Shown here piece after piece: positions 25,348 through 36,928 of a stretch of 64,000 nt of DNA (the stretch's first letter is position 1; each line of letters begins with the position of its first letter). Below the pieces are notes generated by a model. It was given only the letters and a program-made list of their open reading frames with translations. It was not told the DNA's origin and made no database searches. A program made the position numbers and the translations under genes. The DNA comes from Lethocerus indicus (taxonomy: Eukaryota > Arthropoda > Insecta > Hemiptera > Belostomatidae). The DNA lies in assembly GCA_019843655.1 (NCBI GenBank), contig JACDQD010000005.1:29336954-29400953 (forward strand), written 5' to 3'.

Positions 25348-27922
25348 TAAGAATGGGCGTCTTTTTTCCGGTTATATATTAATTTTTTTCTTCTTTCTCT
25401 TTGGCTTCTTTAACCAACAAAGGTAATTGCGGGTGGTTGTTAAGTGATTTTACTGAATTAATGTAATTGGGCCGTATAGATTCGTCGCTCCATTGTACCT
25501 AAAACCGAATATGGATCACCCGTACTTGATTAGGAAACAATGGTTTTTATATTTGAATCACTCTAGATTCAACTTAATCTACTGAAATATTTATTTTGTC
25601 AGAAATAGCTATGTGTAATAAACATGTATTAGGAATCTCTGATGTGATACTTGATTTTAATAGTTAAAAAAAAATTCCGAAACCGGCTCATCTTAAGACA
25701 AATTCACTCATTAGTGTACATTTAATTTTCAGTAGTATTCCGTTAATAATACTGCGAGTAACTTTCAAATCAGTGCGCCTCCTTTGTTCTAAGAATTGTT
25801 AATAAAAGTCTATAATTGACATATAAATAACAATAACAAATGAATGAGACCTCAAACAAAGAAAGAATCGTTATAAAGAGCCAGGGCCCGGTCAATTATG
25901 AAAATGTAGACATGTCATGTTAAATATGCATCTGATGGTAAATAATTGGCGCTCCTCTTAAATGGGACCCAATTAAGACGGGTCCCATTAGAGATTCCGT
26001 TAGCCGGGCGTGACAATCGGTTCGTGGAGATTGTCAGATTGTCAGATTTAAATACTGACGAAGTAATTATTTTGCTACCGGCTATATTAAGTCGTTGCAA
26101 CGCGGGAGTTTTCGCGCCGCCCAAAGCGTGACTTTTCTCTCTCCCGCGTTATATAAACGTGCAGTCACGAATGTGACAATTCAGTAGGTTGCTATTTTAC
26201 ATTTTTCAATATTGGTCCTAGTCCAACTGAGTTCAATGGATATAGATTACAATAGAATTACGAACAATTTGTGGGAACTGATCGGCGGAGTTTCGGAACG
26301 CTTCAGGTGGTTACAGTTTATTATCTTCACTGCTAAACGTGTTTAAGTTGGACTGCAATTGGTAAAGACTGTCCAAACTATTAAACGTAACTGTAATTCG
26401 AATTTAATTCAGATAGAGGAAAATGTTTGTTGAAAACAGTAATTCGTCCTGTTCTCTATTTGGAATTATCGAAAGTTTGGTATTTATTTAGCCAGTTTCA
26501 CCATATTTGGTAGCGTCCCGTCATTAAAGGTGTGAGGCCTATGAATCGTCCTTCTTATTAATATTTTTATATTTGTCTCGCTTGAGATAGTATAAGATAA
26601 GAAAATATATAGAAATTGTATAGAAGAATTGTAGAAATTATAATACAATTTTATAGTATTGAAAGCCAAAAACTGTAATCTAAACTAAACTGACCGCGGA
26701 ATATTCATCGTTCTGATGCGTGTTTATCTGTGTCAGATAAAATTCTTCGCATGCAATACACCGACGATAACAACGTTTTAGGAGTTTTGAGGAGTCAACT
26801 AGGAGCAACGAACTCACGCAAAGGAACTAACGGTTTGAAACCGTAGGATATTTTTTCCGCGTATTTCTAGGAAACGTGTCTCTCCATCACATTCTCTCTC
26901 TCTGTTACTTTCCTTCTAAAATAACACTTTCCGTACGGCGGCCGTTTATGGAGGCCTCGGTCGCCGATGCCCCGATAAAGGAGGCAGTAATGTTAAATCT
27001 TAATTACAAAGACGGCCGACTCTCGGCGGATAGGGCCCCGGTGCCGCCAGCTCTACGTGACGCGCGAGACGCTTATCGCCCCCCTCGGTTCAGCCTCGCG
27101 CTTTTAATAGTCAGATGAGAAGGAGGAAGAGGAGGGTTCAGTTTGGAGCCCCGCCATCAGATCTCATACCCGGGCCCCTGCCGGTAATCCACCGATCAGT
27201 TAGCCCCGCCAACCGTAATGGATTACAGACCTCTTCTTATTATCAATCCCACCTCTCGATTTCGAAGGGAAGGCCGTAGATGGTAAATTCATTACGATAA
27301 CGACGCCCGGTTTCATCTTTAATTGGATAACATTCGGCCGGGTGTTATTTTAAATTACACATATTAAATTACCGGCGATTATGGACAGAGTCGATTTGTG
27401 CGAGCACTCGTTTAAGTTATGACAGATTAAAAAATTTTCTGAAAAGCAATGTGTGATGAAAATGGAACGAGAGTACGAGTTGACGTTGAAATGTCCCAAT
27501 TGTGATTCGATTTGCGCTACGAAAATCATATAAATCGAGTCGTGGTCTATTCCACTGTCTAATGAAGTGCGATGATTTTCCATACCCACCGTAAATTATT
27601 AGGAGGACTAAATGTACTTGTTTTGTGCACAATGTCGTCATGATAATCGGGAAAGTTAGAATTCAGAGAGAGTTAGTGGGTGGGCGGACAGGTAAGTAGG
27701 GTAAGAAGACTTGGAGGTGTAAGGTCTGGTGGTGGTAAGGCACAGGTCTAGGCTAATAATAATTAATGATATTGTGGTGGGCCTGTCGTGGAGTCCGGTG
27801 GCCGCCCGCTGGGCAGGATACTGCCGCCGCCGCCGCCACCTTTGATTAATTGGCCTGCCCATCAATCCCACCAAGGCATGTTTGTTCCAACCGTCTGGCT
27901 GTGACTGTTAACAACCCTCGGA
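25348..27922. other. Non-coding stretch, nothing recognised
   Basis: No gene recognised. Small items include a doubled GATTGTCA at about 26030-26046 and a GC-rich patch at 26930-27200 with a chance frame on the plus strand. A CCGCCG run at about 27825 is a short simple repeat. Confidence 0.55.
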
Positions 27923-27974
27923 CCATCCTCCCCCCAGGATGGGGTGGGTAGGCAGATAGGTCTACAACCCACCC
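27923..27974. other. Two adjoining GC-rich hairpins
   Basis: CCATCCT (27923-27929) pairs with AGGATGG (27936-27942) across six C. GGGTGGGT (27942-27949) pairs with ACCCACCC (27967-27974) across a 17-nt loop. The two stems abut, giving a compact double stem-loop. No known RNA family matches by eye. Confidence 0.5.
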
Positions 27975-28351
27975 GGTGGTTCTACACTTCTTAATTCACA
28001 ATCTCTCCCACCCCCACAGACCCTCATTATACCCTATTCCTATTTGATTCCGTGAACATGTCCCTATATGGGCATCATTTTCGCGATTATTATCATCATT
28101 GGATAGTAGATTGGAATAGTAATGGCCACCTCAATTATGTAGAGGATATAGGTCCAAACACCCGCTCAGGTGTAATGGATTTGACAGCATGTAATTCCAA
28201 AATCGAAAAAATTTTTTAATAACCGAAAGAAATTTCCGTCACCGGTTCGAGCCCATCAGGGCGCTAACCCGAAGATCTAGAACTTCAATTGTACTTAAAA
28301 TCTTGAGAAAACTCTCTAAAAGTGAAACCAGAATGAAAACGATATATAATA

Positions 28352-28563
28352 TTAGGGGTACCCAAAAGTAATCAACATTTTAACTTTGGAATTCATTTTA
28401 TTTTGCTAAGACGAAACTTTAATTATTAATGTACTATAGATTCACCAATATTATCGACAAATCTCTGCCACTTTTCCGGCAAATTTTCGATTCCCCTCTT
28501 GAAGAACTCCTCAAGACCAAAATACATCTTATCAAATTGTTGATTACTTTTGGGTACACCTAA
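28352..28563 (-). mobile_element. Mariner-type deletion derivative (MITE-like), 212 bp
   Basis: The ends are near-perfect inverted repeats: TTAGGGGTACCCAAAAG.. at the left and the same with one change (TTAGGTGTACCC..) read inward from the right, about 28 bp each. TA dinucleotides at 28350-28351 and 28564-28565 fit the TA target duplication of Tc1/mariner elements. The interior keeps only the 3' end of a transposase on the minus strand, so most of the gene was deleted. It cannot move on its own but could be mobilised by a full-length relative. Confidence 0.85.
28426..28530 (-). pseudogene. Mariner transposase C-terminal remnant
   Basis: On the minus strand 34 codons and a stop TAA are in frame. 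The piece containing RGIENLPEKWQRFVDNIGE matches the conserved mariner transposase C-terminus (family pattern: Gly-Ile-x-x-Leu-Pro-x-Arg/Lys-Trp-Gln, followed by an Asn-Gly/Ile-Gly turn). The DNA-binding and DD(D) catalytic regions of the roughly 345-residue family protein are absent. No frameshift is visible within the remnant, so the deletion may be fairly recent. Confidence 0.85.
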
Positions 28564-28565
28564 TA

Positions 28566-29179
28566 TATCGTGGACGAAAAGTAGTAACAGTCGCTTTGAT
28601 GAAAATATTTCATTCGATCAGTTATTTGACCTACGAAGCGCAGATATACTTTTCTACAGGTTCCTGAAAATAATGACGGTCTTATTTTTATAAATGATTG
28701 AATATTACGACCGAACTCCTTATTATATTCCGAATTGTACATTATGCCCTACGTTTTTCCCGCCACCATTATTAATATGGATACAGATACAAATCTGTAT
28801 AATTGAATATTCGATACTGTCGTTTTTTCAACAATTGAAGGGCCCATTATGGCCATTGAATGGGGCTTATAATTGTGGATCCCTTTACGGTTCCCTACTT
28901 AAGATTTTTTTTTTATATGGCGGCTGAACACCGGGTACAGACGGGCATATTGCTCCAGTTTATTAATAATGCGCATAATCTAACCGCCATAGCTAACCGA
29001 ATCCTCCCGTGGCTCTATCCCTTGTTTTTTGTACTGAATTTCTATTAGGCCCATTATTCTAGCCTAAAGCAGCGCCAGTTTCCTGCGCGGACAGCGACTG
29101 ATGTTTGTTGAAGGCCGACAGAAAAAATTAGTGAGGAAGGAGCCAAGGAGCGTCCCTCAACCAATCAGAGATCTTTGCC

Positions 29180-29182
<3 letters not shown>
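28566..29182. other. Non-coding stretch, nothing recognised
   Basis: Unique AT-rich DNA between the mariner remnant and the compound microsatellite. Overlapping short frames at 28694-29048 have no domain. Confidence 0.6.

Positions 29183-29260
<78 letters not shown>
29183..29260. repeat. Compound (TC)n(TA)n microsatellite
   Basis: A perfect TC tract of 16 units (29183-29214) switches directly to a TA tract of about 23 units (29215-29260). The longest open frame of the window (29101-29601, plus) exists because both tracts lack stops in that phase; it encodes Ser-Leu and Ile-Tyr runs and is not a gene. Long TA tracts can extrude as cruciforms. Confidence 0.95.
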
Positions 29261-29264
<4 letters not shown>

Positions 29265-31527
29265 GTCAGTAGAGATCGGTATCTGGATCTCTTCGCCCGA
29301 GGAAATTACAGGTTTTCCTTGTATTCAAATACGGGGCACGCCCGAATATTTAATAAAGTTTTCATGTGTTCCAACGCCGGCCCCAGAAGACAATGGAGGA
29401 CAGCGCTTTGTCGGGCGAAACGTCGCCTCCTCCTCCTCCTCCCGCCCCCCTCCATTCCCATCAGGCAGTACACGCGGTATAAATAACAAATTAATAATAC
29501 ATAATGGGCTTATCGATATCGAGCAGTACAGCCGGAGGCTTGATTTCTCGAAAGATAACAGGGCTATTCAATTTTCGTATTTTAATATACGGTATAATTA
29601 ATTTAGAGAAATATATATTTATGAGTGATTACATTCACGAAATTAAAATCAGGAGGTATATCATACCTTGTCATTGGTATGTTAAAACCAATCGTGCTTC
29701 TAAAGTTTCAATCCCACCATCAATTATTTGCGTAATTAAACGGTGTAATATGCAATTTGCTCCAACATCATTACGTCCGATATTACTTGGCCAAATGACA
29801 GTACTGAAAGTTGTAAACAATTGTATACAGAAAAGATGTAATGAAATTTTATATCAAGTTAAAAGGAAATAGAAAATTGCGGAGTGTTTACTTACGGATT
29901 TTTCAATGTAGAACGTTCTAAAATTTACATGCAGCTCTGTCAAATATGTTATTTTTCACTGAAAAAAGTACGTTTTCAGTTCAGTGCCCTGAATACATTT
30001 TTTGTAAAATTAAAATAATATTTTACATTATTGGTTTAGAAATAAAACAATGAAAATTTAAGTACTTAGTCATTAACATAATATGCATTTTTTTGGAGGG
30101 GCCCAGTTTTACTTTTCCTGTGCTCTGTCTAAAAACCTCCGCATGAGCTTGAAGTATTATAGCTATTATAACAAACCATTTTTATTTGTATTTATTATAT
30201 CCCGAAAGTATATGAGCATAGTTGGACTGTTACCAGGGAGATAATTAAGAGAAAAAAGAATTTCATACAAAAGTATAAAAGTTATCGTCCTGTGTTGATA
30301 AGAGGGCGACCGCTTTGACAGAGGAATTGTCTGGGTGGAGGGCCCTGGGGGTGGAGTGGAAAAGAAAGGAGAGGAACTCAGGATCGAGGCTGGAAACCAA
30401 AGCCAAAGCCCCCCCCCCATTGTTCCAAATCGCCCCCTCTCAATTTCACTGTTGTCCCCACCGCCCCTAAGTCAACACAGGGCATTAACTTCTTTATCGA
30501 GGCGTTTAATCACACTTTTGACCCGATGAAAGGGACTTGGGCCTGTCAAAAGATATAAAGAAGAAAGGAAAATGAAGAAGAGTAATATTGTGCAGTTTAG
30601 ACCCCCAAGTATATAGTTAGAAAAACGGTAGAAATATTGAAACCATAAATCATACGTTCACAAAAAATGAACATTTTTTATTTAGGTATTTGTTAATACT
30701 TCGCAATACACTTACAAATGTCGTCCCCACTTCTAATTATATGGACATTATTTGTTCGAAAATATTCCAAATTCTAATGCATGAATATAAGCTGGACATT
30801 ATGCACATATGGTATGAGTGTGTTTCGTAATTAACCTTTTACATTTATTCAATAAAAGAAAATTTGTAGTCCGCATTACTATTAAGTAGATTGGAGATGT
30901 ATTTATGTAATCTGACTTTATATCGAATAATTTTACAAATAGCTTGTGTGAACGAATATAAGTAGAAAGCTGTCGGCATTATCGTGTATTAACGGCCGGT
31001 CGGAATGGGAGTCCGAAAATCAGGGACGAAAATTAACTTCCTCCGTTTCGGATAATGTCCGAATGGCCCCCGAAAACAGCGACCCTCCTCCAATGGTATA
31101 ACGGCCGGTCATAACTCAGAGTGCTGGAGGCTGCCGGATTCCATACCTGGAGGAGGGGATGAGGGGGAGGGATGTTCCGTCGAGAGTACTGTCTTGGGTG
31201 GGGCGGGGGCGTGACGCCCGGCCGTCGCGAATTATGTGACACTGGAGGACCGCTTGTGGCCCACTGAACATGACAAAATCTGACATACTGGACCCATTAC
31301 GATGCTCGTTATGGCTTCGGGGGACTCGGAGACTGCGGGAAAGCGGTGAGTTGAGCTCTCTGTGTGCCGGTCGGGGGGGAGGTCGTGGCGCTCGCGTTTT
31401 TAAGGCCCCTTCAATCTTTATTTTACCCCCCCCCCGTGCCCCTCTACTTCAGCATCCTTTCCCCTCCAACCCTCATCCAGTTCTCGCGGGCAATCAATCT
31501 TTCGCCGGGCCCGCCCTCAGACTAACA
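29261..31527. other. Non-coding stretch, nothing recognised
   Basis: No gene recognised. A GC-rich patch at 31080-31510 carries a frame at 31270-31548 without domains. A TAGGTATTTGTTAATAC 17-mer near 30682 matches one near 6494. Confidence 0.6.
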
Positions 31528-31574
31528 CAGAGAGCGAGAGAGCGATAGAGAGAGAGAGAGAGAGACAGAGAGAG
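31528..31574. repeat. Imperfect (AG)n microsatellite
   Basis: AG dinucleotides with a few C and T interruptions, about 47 bp. Ordinary microsatellite. Confidence 0.9.
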
Positions 31575-32599
31575 TGGGACCGCCGGCCTCAAAAAACGCT
31601 AAGTGCATTCAATAAAATTTGTTATACCTCCCTCAACCCACCGCCCACCTTCTCGGCTATACAACCCCCCCCCACCCGTTCCTAACTAATCGACTTCGGA
31701 AGTTGATTTATTAAAGAATAAAGTCGGAAAAATGGGTGAAGATGGGGGAGGATCACGCCAAATCGGATAGGGATGAACGATACCCGGCGTTTAATATTGC
31801 CGTCAAAAATAATGGTTATAAAAAATTTACATTTTCTGCCTAAATTGAGATCATTTTCTGTGTTACGGAGCCAAAACGTATAATTAATCACAGTGCAAAA
31901 TCGCGGAGAAAATATATTTTCAATTTTTCAATTTAAAAAAAAATTGTGTATGGAAATACTAGATCCTATATACCCTTAAATGGATTGTCTAACTGACTTA
32001 TCTATTACAGCGGAGACAGGAATATTCTAAACTTTAACGAATCTTATAAAACCATTGTTGTTTTATTATTGGAATCGTGGACGTAGCGGACTGATTTTAT
32101 TAAAACAGTTTTACAGACAGATGGCCGGGATATAAATGCAGCGTGTCAGGATCGTGAAATACAATTTAGTTTCAGTTGCCCAACCGCGTCGGTGTGTTCA
32201 TTTATAATACAAGACAGTCACAGCTTTCAGTGCATATTCGAAAGTGTCGCAACGCACAATGGTATCGATTTTTAAATATTGCCCAACCGCGAGCGTGTCA
32301 CGTACTCCGAGTTTAGAGAGAGACAAATGCGCCCGACTTAGCGCGCGGCCACAATTGATATTCTATTAGTTAATCGGTTATTGTTTGCGGCGCCGGAGAA
32401 TAAGTTTGCGTCCGATATCCAGGAGGTCCGTGTACAAGATAAACTGCTCGTTTAAGCAAGTGGATAGATCAAGAGGTGAACGCATCCAGGAAGATTTAAT
32501 TCGTTTGCTTGAACCTTTGCTTGTTCCAAGGAACGAGTTCAATATATATTTTCGTACAGAAATTAGGTTGTCAGTACACTAAGAGGATATATTAGTATA
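31575..32599. other. Non-coding stretch with repeated TTGCCCAACCGCG
   Basis: No gene recognised. The 13-mer TTGCCCAACCGCG occurs at about 32177 and again at about 32279, roughly 100 bp apart, in otherwise unique sequence. Confidence 0.55.
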
Positions 32600-32812
32600 T
32601 TGGGTCGGCAACTAAGTCATTGCGGGTTTCGTCGCTGGATGGAGATGGCGTTATTTGTATTTTTACGCATGTTTACATCTTCAAACCTATAGAGTATTCT
32701 GAAATATTTATTACACGACAACTATTCGTCGTGTGTACCAAAAAATGCACGACATAAGGGTGCACACACCCGAAGATGAGAATAATCCGCAATTGTTTAG
32801 TTGCCAACCCAA
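32600..32812. mobile_element. Mariner-type MITE, 213 bp, with TA duplications
   Basis: The left end TTGGGTCGGCAACTAAG and the inverted right end TTGGGTTGGCAACTAAA form an inverted repeat of about 27 bp, continuing to ATTGCGG. TA flanks both sides (32598-32599 and 32813-32814). The TTGGGTTGGCAACTAA.. end is the hallmark of a mariner group known from insects. The interior has no transposase remnant that I can recognise but has a 7-bp hairpin ACACGAC/GTCGTGT. The ends differ from those of the element at 28352, so this is a different mariner lineage. Confidence 0.9.
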
Positions 32813-32814
32813 TA

Positions 32815-33608
32815 CATTATTATTCGTTTATATATCTGTTCAATAAATAATTGGATTTGATGTACAATCGACCGGCGTAGCGCGCGCCTAGTGTAATTGT
32901 TATAACATTTTGGTTCATTAGTCGGGTTGGGAAGGAACTGTGGAAGGATAACCATAACCGAACGGCGGCCGTCCCGTCCATAATTACTCAACCGACAACC
33001 GATAGTTGGATTGAGTAATGAGGTGGAGGGCGGAATAGACCACAGTTATGTTCCAACGTTACTACACTGCTACAATGATAAATCAACAGGACGAGTATTG
33101 TGCGCTATTGTACACTATTTGAATGGCGTAATAAAGTTTTGGGCTCCTGCCTCCCCCCGCTGCCCCAACACCCTTAACCAGTGCCCGCTACACAAATATA
33201 TCTCCAACAATGAAATCATTTTTTATTTCCGACTCGAAAACACTTATCATTAGTAAGTTACGAGCGCACACTGTCACGAAAGCGTCGTTGATTTTTTTTT
33301 CCTTTAATTTAAAATTTGGAAAATAAATAACTGCGGACCGGGTAGGCCATTTTTTGGTCGGAAAATTTGCATCATTATTCGGCCTGGACGCCATAAAACG
33401 TCGTCATTTTGGTAGCTTCAATACGACCAGTTATTGGTAATTAAATCGTGTGTACGTTACATCACGCTGGAATTTACCGTAATTTATTTCACGGTAATGA
33501 TCCAAACAACAGACTTTAATGCCGTGCGAATACATAGTCTGCCAGTGTTCTAATAGTGTTAAAATTCTATCAGCAGTCGGTTTATTGTAAACAATGATTT
33601 CTCGAATG
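32815..33608. other. Non-coding stretch, nothing recognised
   Basis: Unique DNA between the second mariner derivative and fold-back copy 2. No gene, RNA or repeat is evident. Confidence 0.6.
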
Positions 33609-33621
33609 ATGATAAAAGTAT
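33609..33621. repeat. 13-bp target-site duplication, left, fold-back copy 2
   Basis: ATGATAAAAGTAT is repeated exactly at 33881-33893, on the other side of the element, and the match stops at both outer and inner edges. A 13-bp duplication is longer than cut-and-paste families with these features would make and fits target-primed reverse transcription. Confidence 0.8.
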
Positions 33622-33880
33622 TAGTTTAATATACCTGTTTTGTGGTCTGCGAGGGGTTGGAATACCGTAGGTTCGTGGTGTTTCTGTCTCCCCTCGCTGG
33701 TTTGGTCTTTTGCTAGACCGGTTTCGGCTACAACACTACAGTACAAGTGAAAGTGACAGTGTAGTGAGGATGCCCGAAAAAAATCCAGTGCCAACAGTGA
33801 CTAACACCGCTACTGAAGATGGCGAGCAGCCGACACCGGTCTAGCAAAAGACTAAACCAGCGAGAGGAGACAGAAACACC
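33622..33880 (-). mobile_element. Fold-back retroelement-like copy 2
   Basis: This 259-bp copy begins TAGTTTAATATACCTG, continues with the shared one-sided extension to about 33671, then the inverted arms and loop, and ends at GACAGAAACACC. Its borders are fixed exactly by the 13-bp direct repeats. Relative to copy 1 it has lost the inner part of the left arm, including the CTGAAGA box, so pairing of the arms is limited to the outer part. No protein is encoded. Its variable end lies about 16 bp inside the equivalent end of copy 1. Confidence 0.8.
33809..33845 (+). ncRNA. Degenerate hammerhead-like motif, copy 2 right arm
   Basis: It has GCTA, CTGAAGA, the GGC/GCC stem II, then GACAC instead of GAAAC, GTC and TAGC. 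The same A-to-C change is seen in the left arm of copy 1, so it is probably an inherited inactive variant rather than an independent mutation. Confidence 0.35.
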
Positions 33881-33893
33881 ATGATAAAAGTAT
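33881..33893. repeat. 13-bp target-site duplication, right, fold-back copy 2
   Basis: Exact copy of ATGATAAAAGTAT at 33609-33621. Confidence 0.8.
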
Positions 33894-36866
33894 ATTTTCC
33901 GAGGTTTTTCATTCGGAATATCCCTAGTATGTTTGGAAGTAAGTTGAAAAAATGTATTAGAAGACACATATGGAAGGGAAGTGTATGGAAGTGTAGTGGT
34001 GGTAGGTGTGGGGGGCCCGGCCCTCTTTCTCTCTCCATCACTACAATCGAATAGGTAATTGTTTCAGTGTCGGTTGGAAGGAGGCGCGAAGTTCAGCGAA
34101 CCCTGGGCCGTCTGTATTTAAAGCGGGCGGAGGTTGTTCAATCAGGGTCTTTGGCGAGGACCCCGTCGTGACTCTACGGCTCGGGACTCCTCCATTATCC
34201 GCTTCCCGAAAACGCCCCCTCCACCGGACCCGGCCCACAAAACACCGGTCGGCAAACAATCGCTAATGGCCGGGTCACCGGCCACACTCCAACCATCCAA
34301 TGAACCTCTTTCCTAACAGCCGATGGACACTGGCATCCAAAGAAACCGAAAAACCTCTTGAAATAGTACGTTACATATGATAAGTTAAGCTGTACCTCGT
34401 AATGATATTTGTTTCAATGCACCAAGGAAAACCAAATTCGAAATACCTTCTCGAATTTCTAAGAGAAGTCAATGTGCCGAAATTAATATCTTTTCCTAAA
34501 ATCTACAGTAATGCCTAAAATTCAGTCGTGGACGTTTTGGTGTATTCTAATTCATTGAGAAAATTATCGTTATGAAAACTATCGTTAACATTAATAAACT
34601 ATTAATGACCTCCATTAGTTTCACAAACATATGAAAAGTCGACAAAATATATTATTTTATCGAACCGGCCAACAGGAGTTGCAACGGTTTCGGTTATGAG
34701 TCACCTACGCGACATATTTAACCGGGACCCGGTTCATTCAGCTTCCAGAGCTTTCGGTTCTACATATCGCCCCCGCCAACAGTAGTTGGGAGTTTCACTG
34801 AAAATGGTCTGAATAAAAACCGGATCGATTCATCGTAGGCGGCGGATGTTTTTAACCTAAAGTTAGGCAAAGTTGGAGGAATTCTTTACGCCGCCACCGG
34901 CAGCAGGTCGAGCTTGTAGTTTATACGTGTTGGCCGTTCGTGCCCGGGCACGTGGTAGGAAACCTCAATCCTTTTTCTTCCCTTTCCCCCCTTCCACCTC
35001 CTACTACCGCAGACCTCACCCGTTCCGGTCCGCGTTACGTCTGGAAAAAGAAACATATTTTTACGGGTACCGGTCCGGGAGCGGTCTTAAAAATTAAACA
35101 AAAAATGCCGAGGAATTAAACAACGAGGAAACGAGCAGGAATGCGCCATCCGGTGAATCCGAAATTAAGAAACGTAAAAGAGAAATCCTGGTTCTTCATT
35201 CAATACACACTTGAATATTTTTCGTATTCAAAACCGGGTTCGGTATAAGCCTAAGGTACACCAGTTATTGTCCAGATTGTTAAATATTTTATGTTGGGCA
35301 TGAATTCAGTCCACTTTTGGCTGCCAAATAGCTCCTAAGTAAGTATCCGATTTGATTTTAGATATTTCAGAATGTTTAGTGCGATTATCACTAGGTGTTC
35401 TTAAATAATTGCTTTATTTAAAGAAATCTTCACGTTATTTTCCTTCTTTATCTGGAAACAATGCATCGCATAAACAGGAAATTTCAATTTCCAAATTTCA
35501 TTCCGAATTCTTCAAGATATTTTTGTGGGAGATAAAACAAGGAATTGGCATGAAAACTATTTCACCAAAAACAAGTATAACTCGCTATTATGAAAAATGA
35601 TATAATTGCTGGAGGAACTGGAGTCTCGACTGATTGGAGCGGAGACTACACTGGATTGTGAAGACTGGTGTGTGGTTGTGGTTGGAGTGAGTGGCAATGG
35701 CCGGTCACAAAGTGTAATGCAATGTCCGAAGAGTGATTGTTTCTCACCGTGGGTCAATACGTTTTGATAGATGGCCCCGTCCAGTGTATTGACGCCTCCG
35801 AGCGGGGCCGCTAAAGCGTTAAATAGGAGATGTATGGCCGAGGGCCGGGGGCCAGTTTTCTGTTAAATTCCCCCGGGGCCAGTAACAATCTTTAATGCCA
35901 CACTCGCTCAAACCCACGCCGTCCCACGCCGATCTCCCATTTATAAATGCCTCCAATAGATCAATATCGGCGTTTTCGAGAGACGCGCGAACAAAAGGAA
36001 GTATTACGGATAAATTATAATTTCGGCCGGCGATTTTCTCGAGACGAGCTAGGCCGGTATATACGAAAAAGGATAATTTTGAAACCGGGTAACGTCGGTA
36101 ATGAACCTTGTCTCGTGTTGGAAAAATGAGTTATCTCTCGTCGGGCCCCAATAAGGATAATGGTCGTTTCGTCATACTTACTTCCACCATAAGGTCGATA
36201 CTCGAGGCACGAATTCTCTCAGGAACGGTTCGATCGGAATCTTCCGACAGACACGAACTAATAATAATAATAATAACAATGCCCCACTGTAAACTTGTGA
36301 ATTCGCCGCTAAATATGAGTTTCACTCGTCGTGCTTTCAAAACTAACAAGAAACCGACAATCGGAGTATCACTTTCGGGTATACCTACAACTACTAGGGT
36401 GCCGACTAAACAGGAAGAAAACGACACGAACTAAGGCGAGGATTTCTCTATAAACACCTGAAACTACTATTCGTCTCCAGCCGTAGAGATTTTCTAATTT
36501 TTTAAGGAAATTTTCATAATAAACTACGAATGGTTACTAGTCACTCAAAATCAGTAGAATTTACAGTAGAATACCGATATAATGAAAAACAAAACTGTAT
36601 TGGCAGAAAGACAAATACATAATAATACTAGGAACCAAATGTAATAGCAAAAATAAAGTTTTATGGAGTTTGTAGACGTTTTGTCACTACGTCCTCACAG
36701 CTGACAACAACAATGCGTAATTGATTATGTATAATTTTTTTTCTAGTTAATTACTGTACAGGCCTTATTTCACAGAGGGAAGACAATTATATTTAGCGTT
36801 GGCCCAATACGTAATGTAACATCTGTCTCTCGTCCGGCTCCCTAGACTGGCGGCCGGCCACCTATC
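33894..36866. other. Non-coding stretch, nothing recognised
   Basis: No gene recognised. GC-rich patches at 34000-34310 and 34870-35080 carry overlapping frames on both strands with no domains. A short AAT/ATA tract is present near 36260. Confidence 0.6.
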
Positions 36867-36928
36867 CGAAATTGCTCGGCGACCGGCTTCTAGCTCGCCG
36901 AAATTAGGGTCAATACGAAATTGCTAGG
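36867..36928. repeat. Repeated CGAAATTGCTMGG motif
   Basis: CGAAATTGCTCGG (36867-36879) recurs as CGAAATTGCTAGG (36916-36928), period 49, with a partial CGAAATTAG between them at about 36899. It may be a local duplication or a cluster of protein-binding sites. Confidence 0.5.

Noticed and set aside
28244..28254. tRNA B-box-like GGTTCGAGCCC (also GGTTCGAACCC at 44269)
   Set aside because: No A-box, acceptor stem or cloverleaf can be built upstream of either site.
29101..29601. Longest open frame, 166 codons, plus strand
   Set aside because: It is open because (TC)n and (TA)n tracts lack stops in that phase; it encodes Ser-Leu and Ile-Tyr runs and has no domain.
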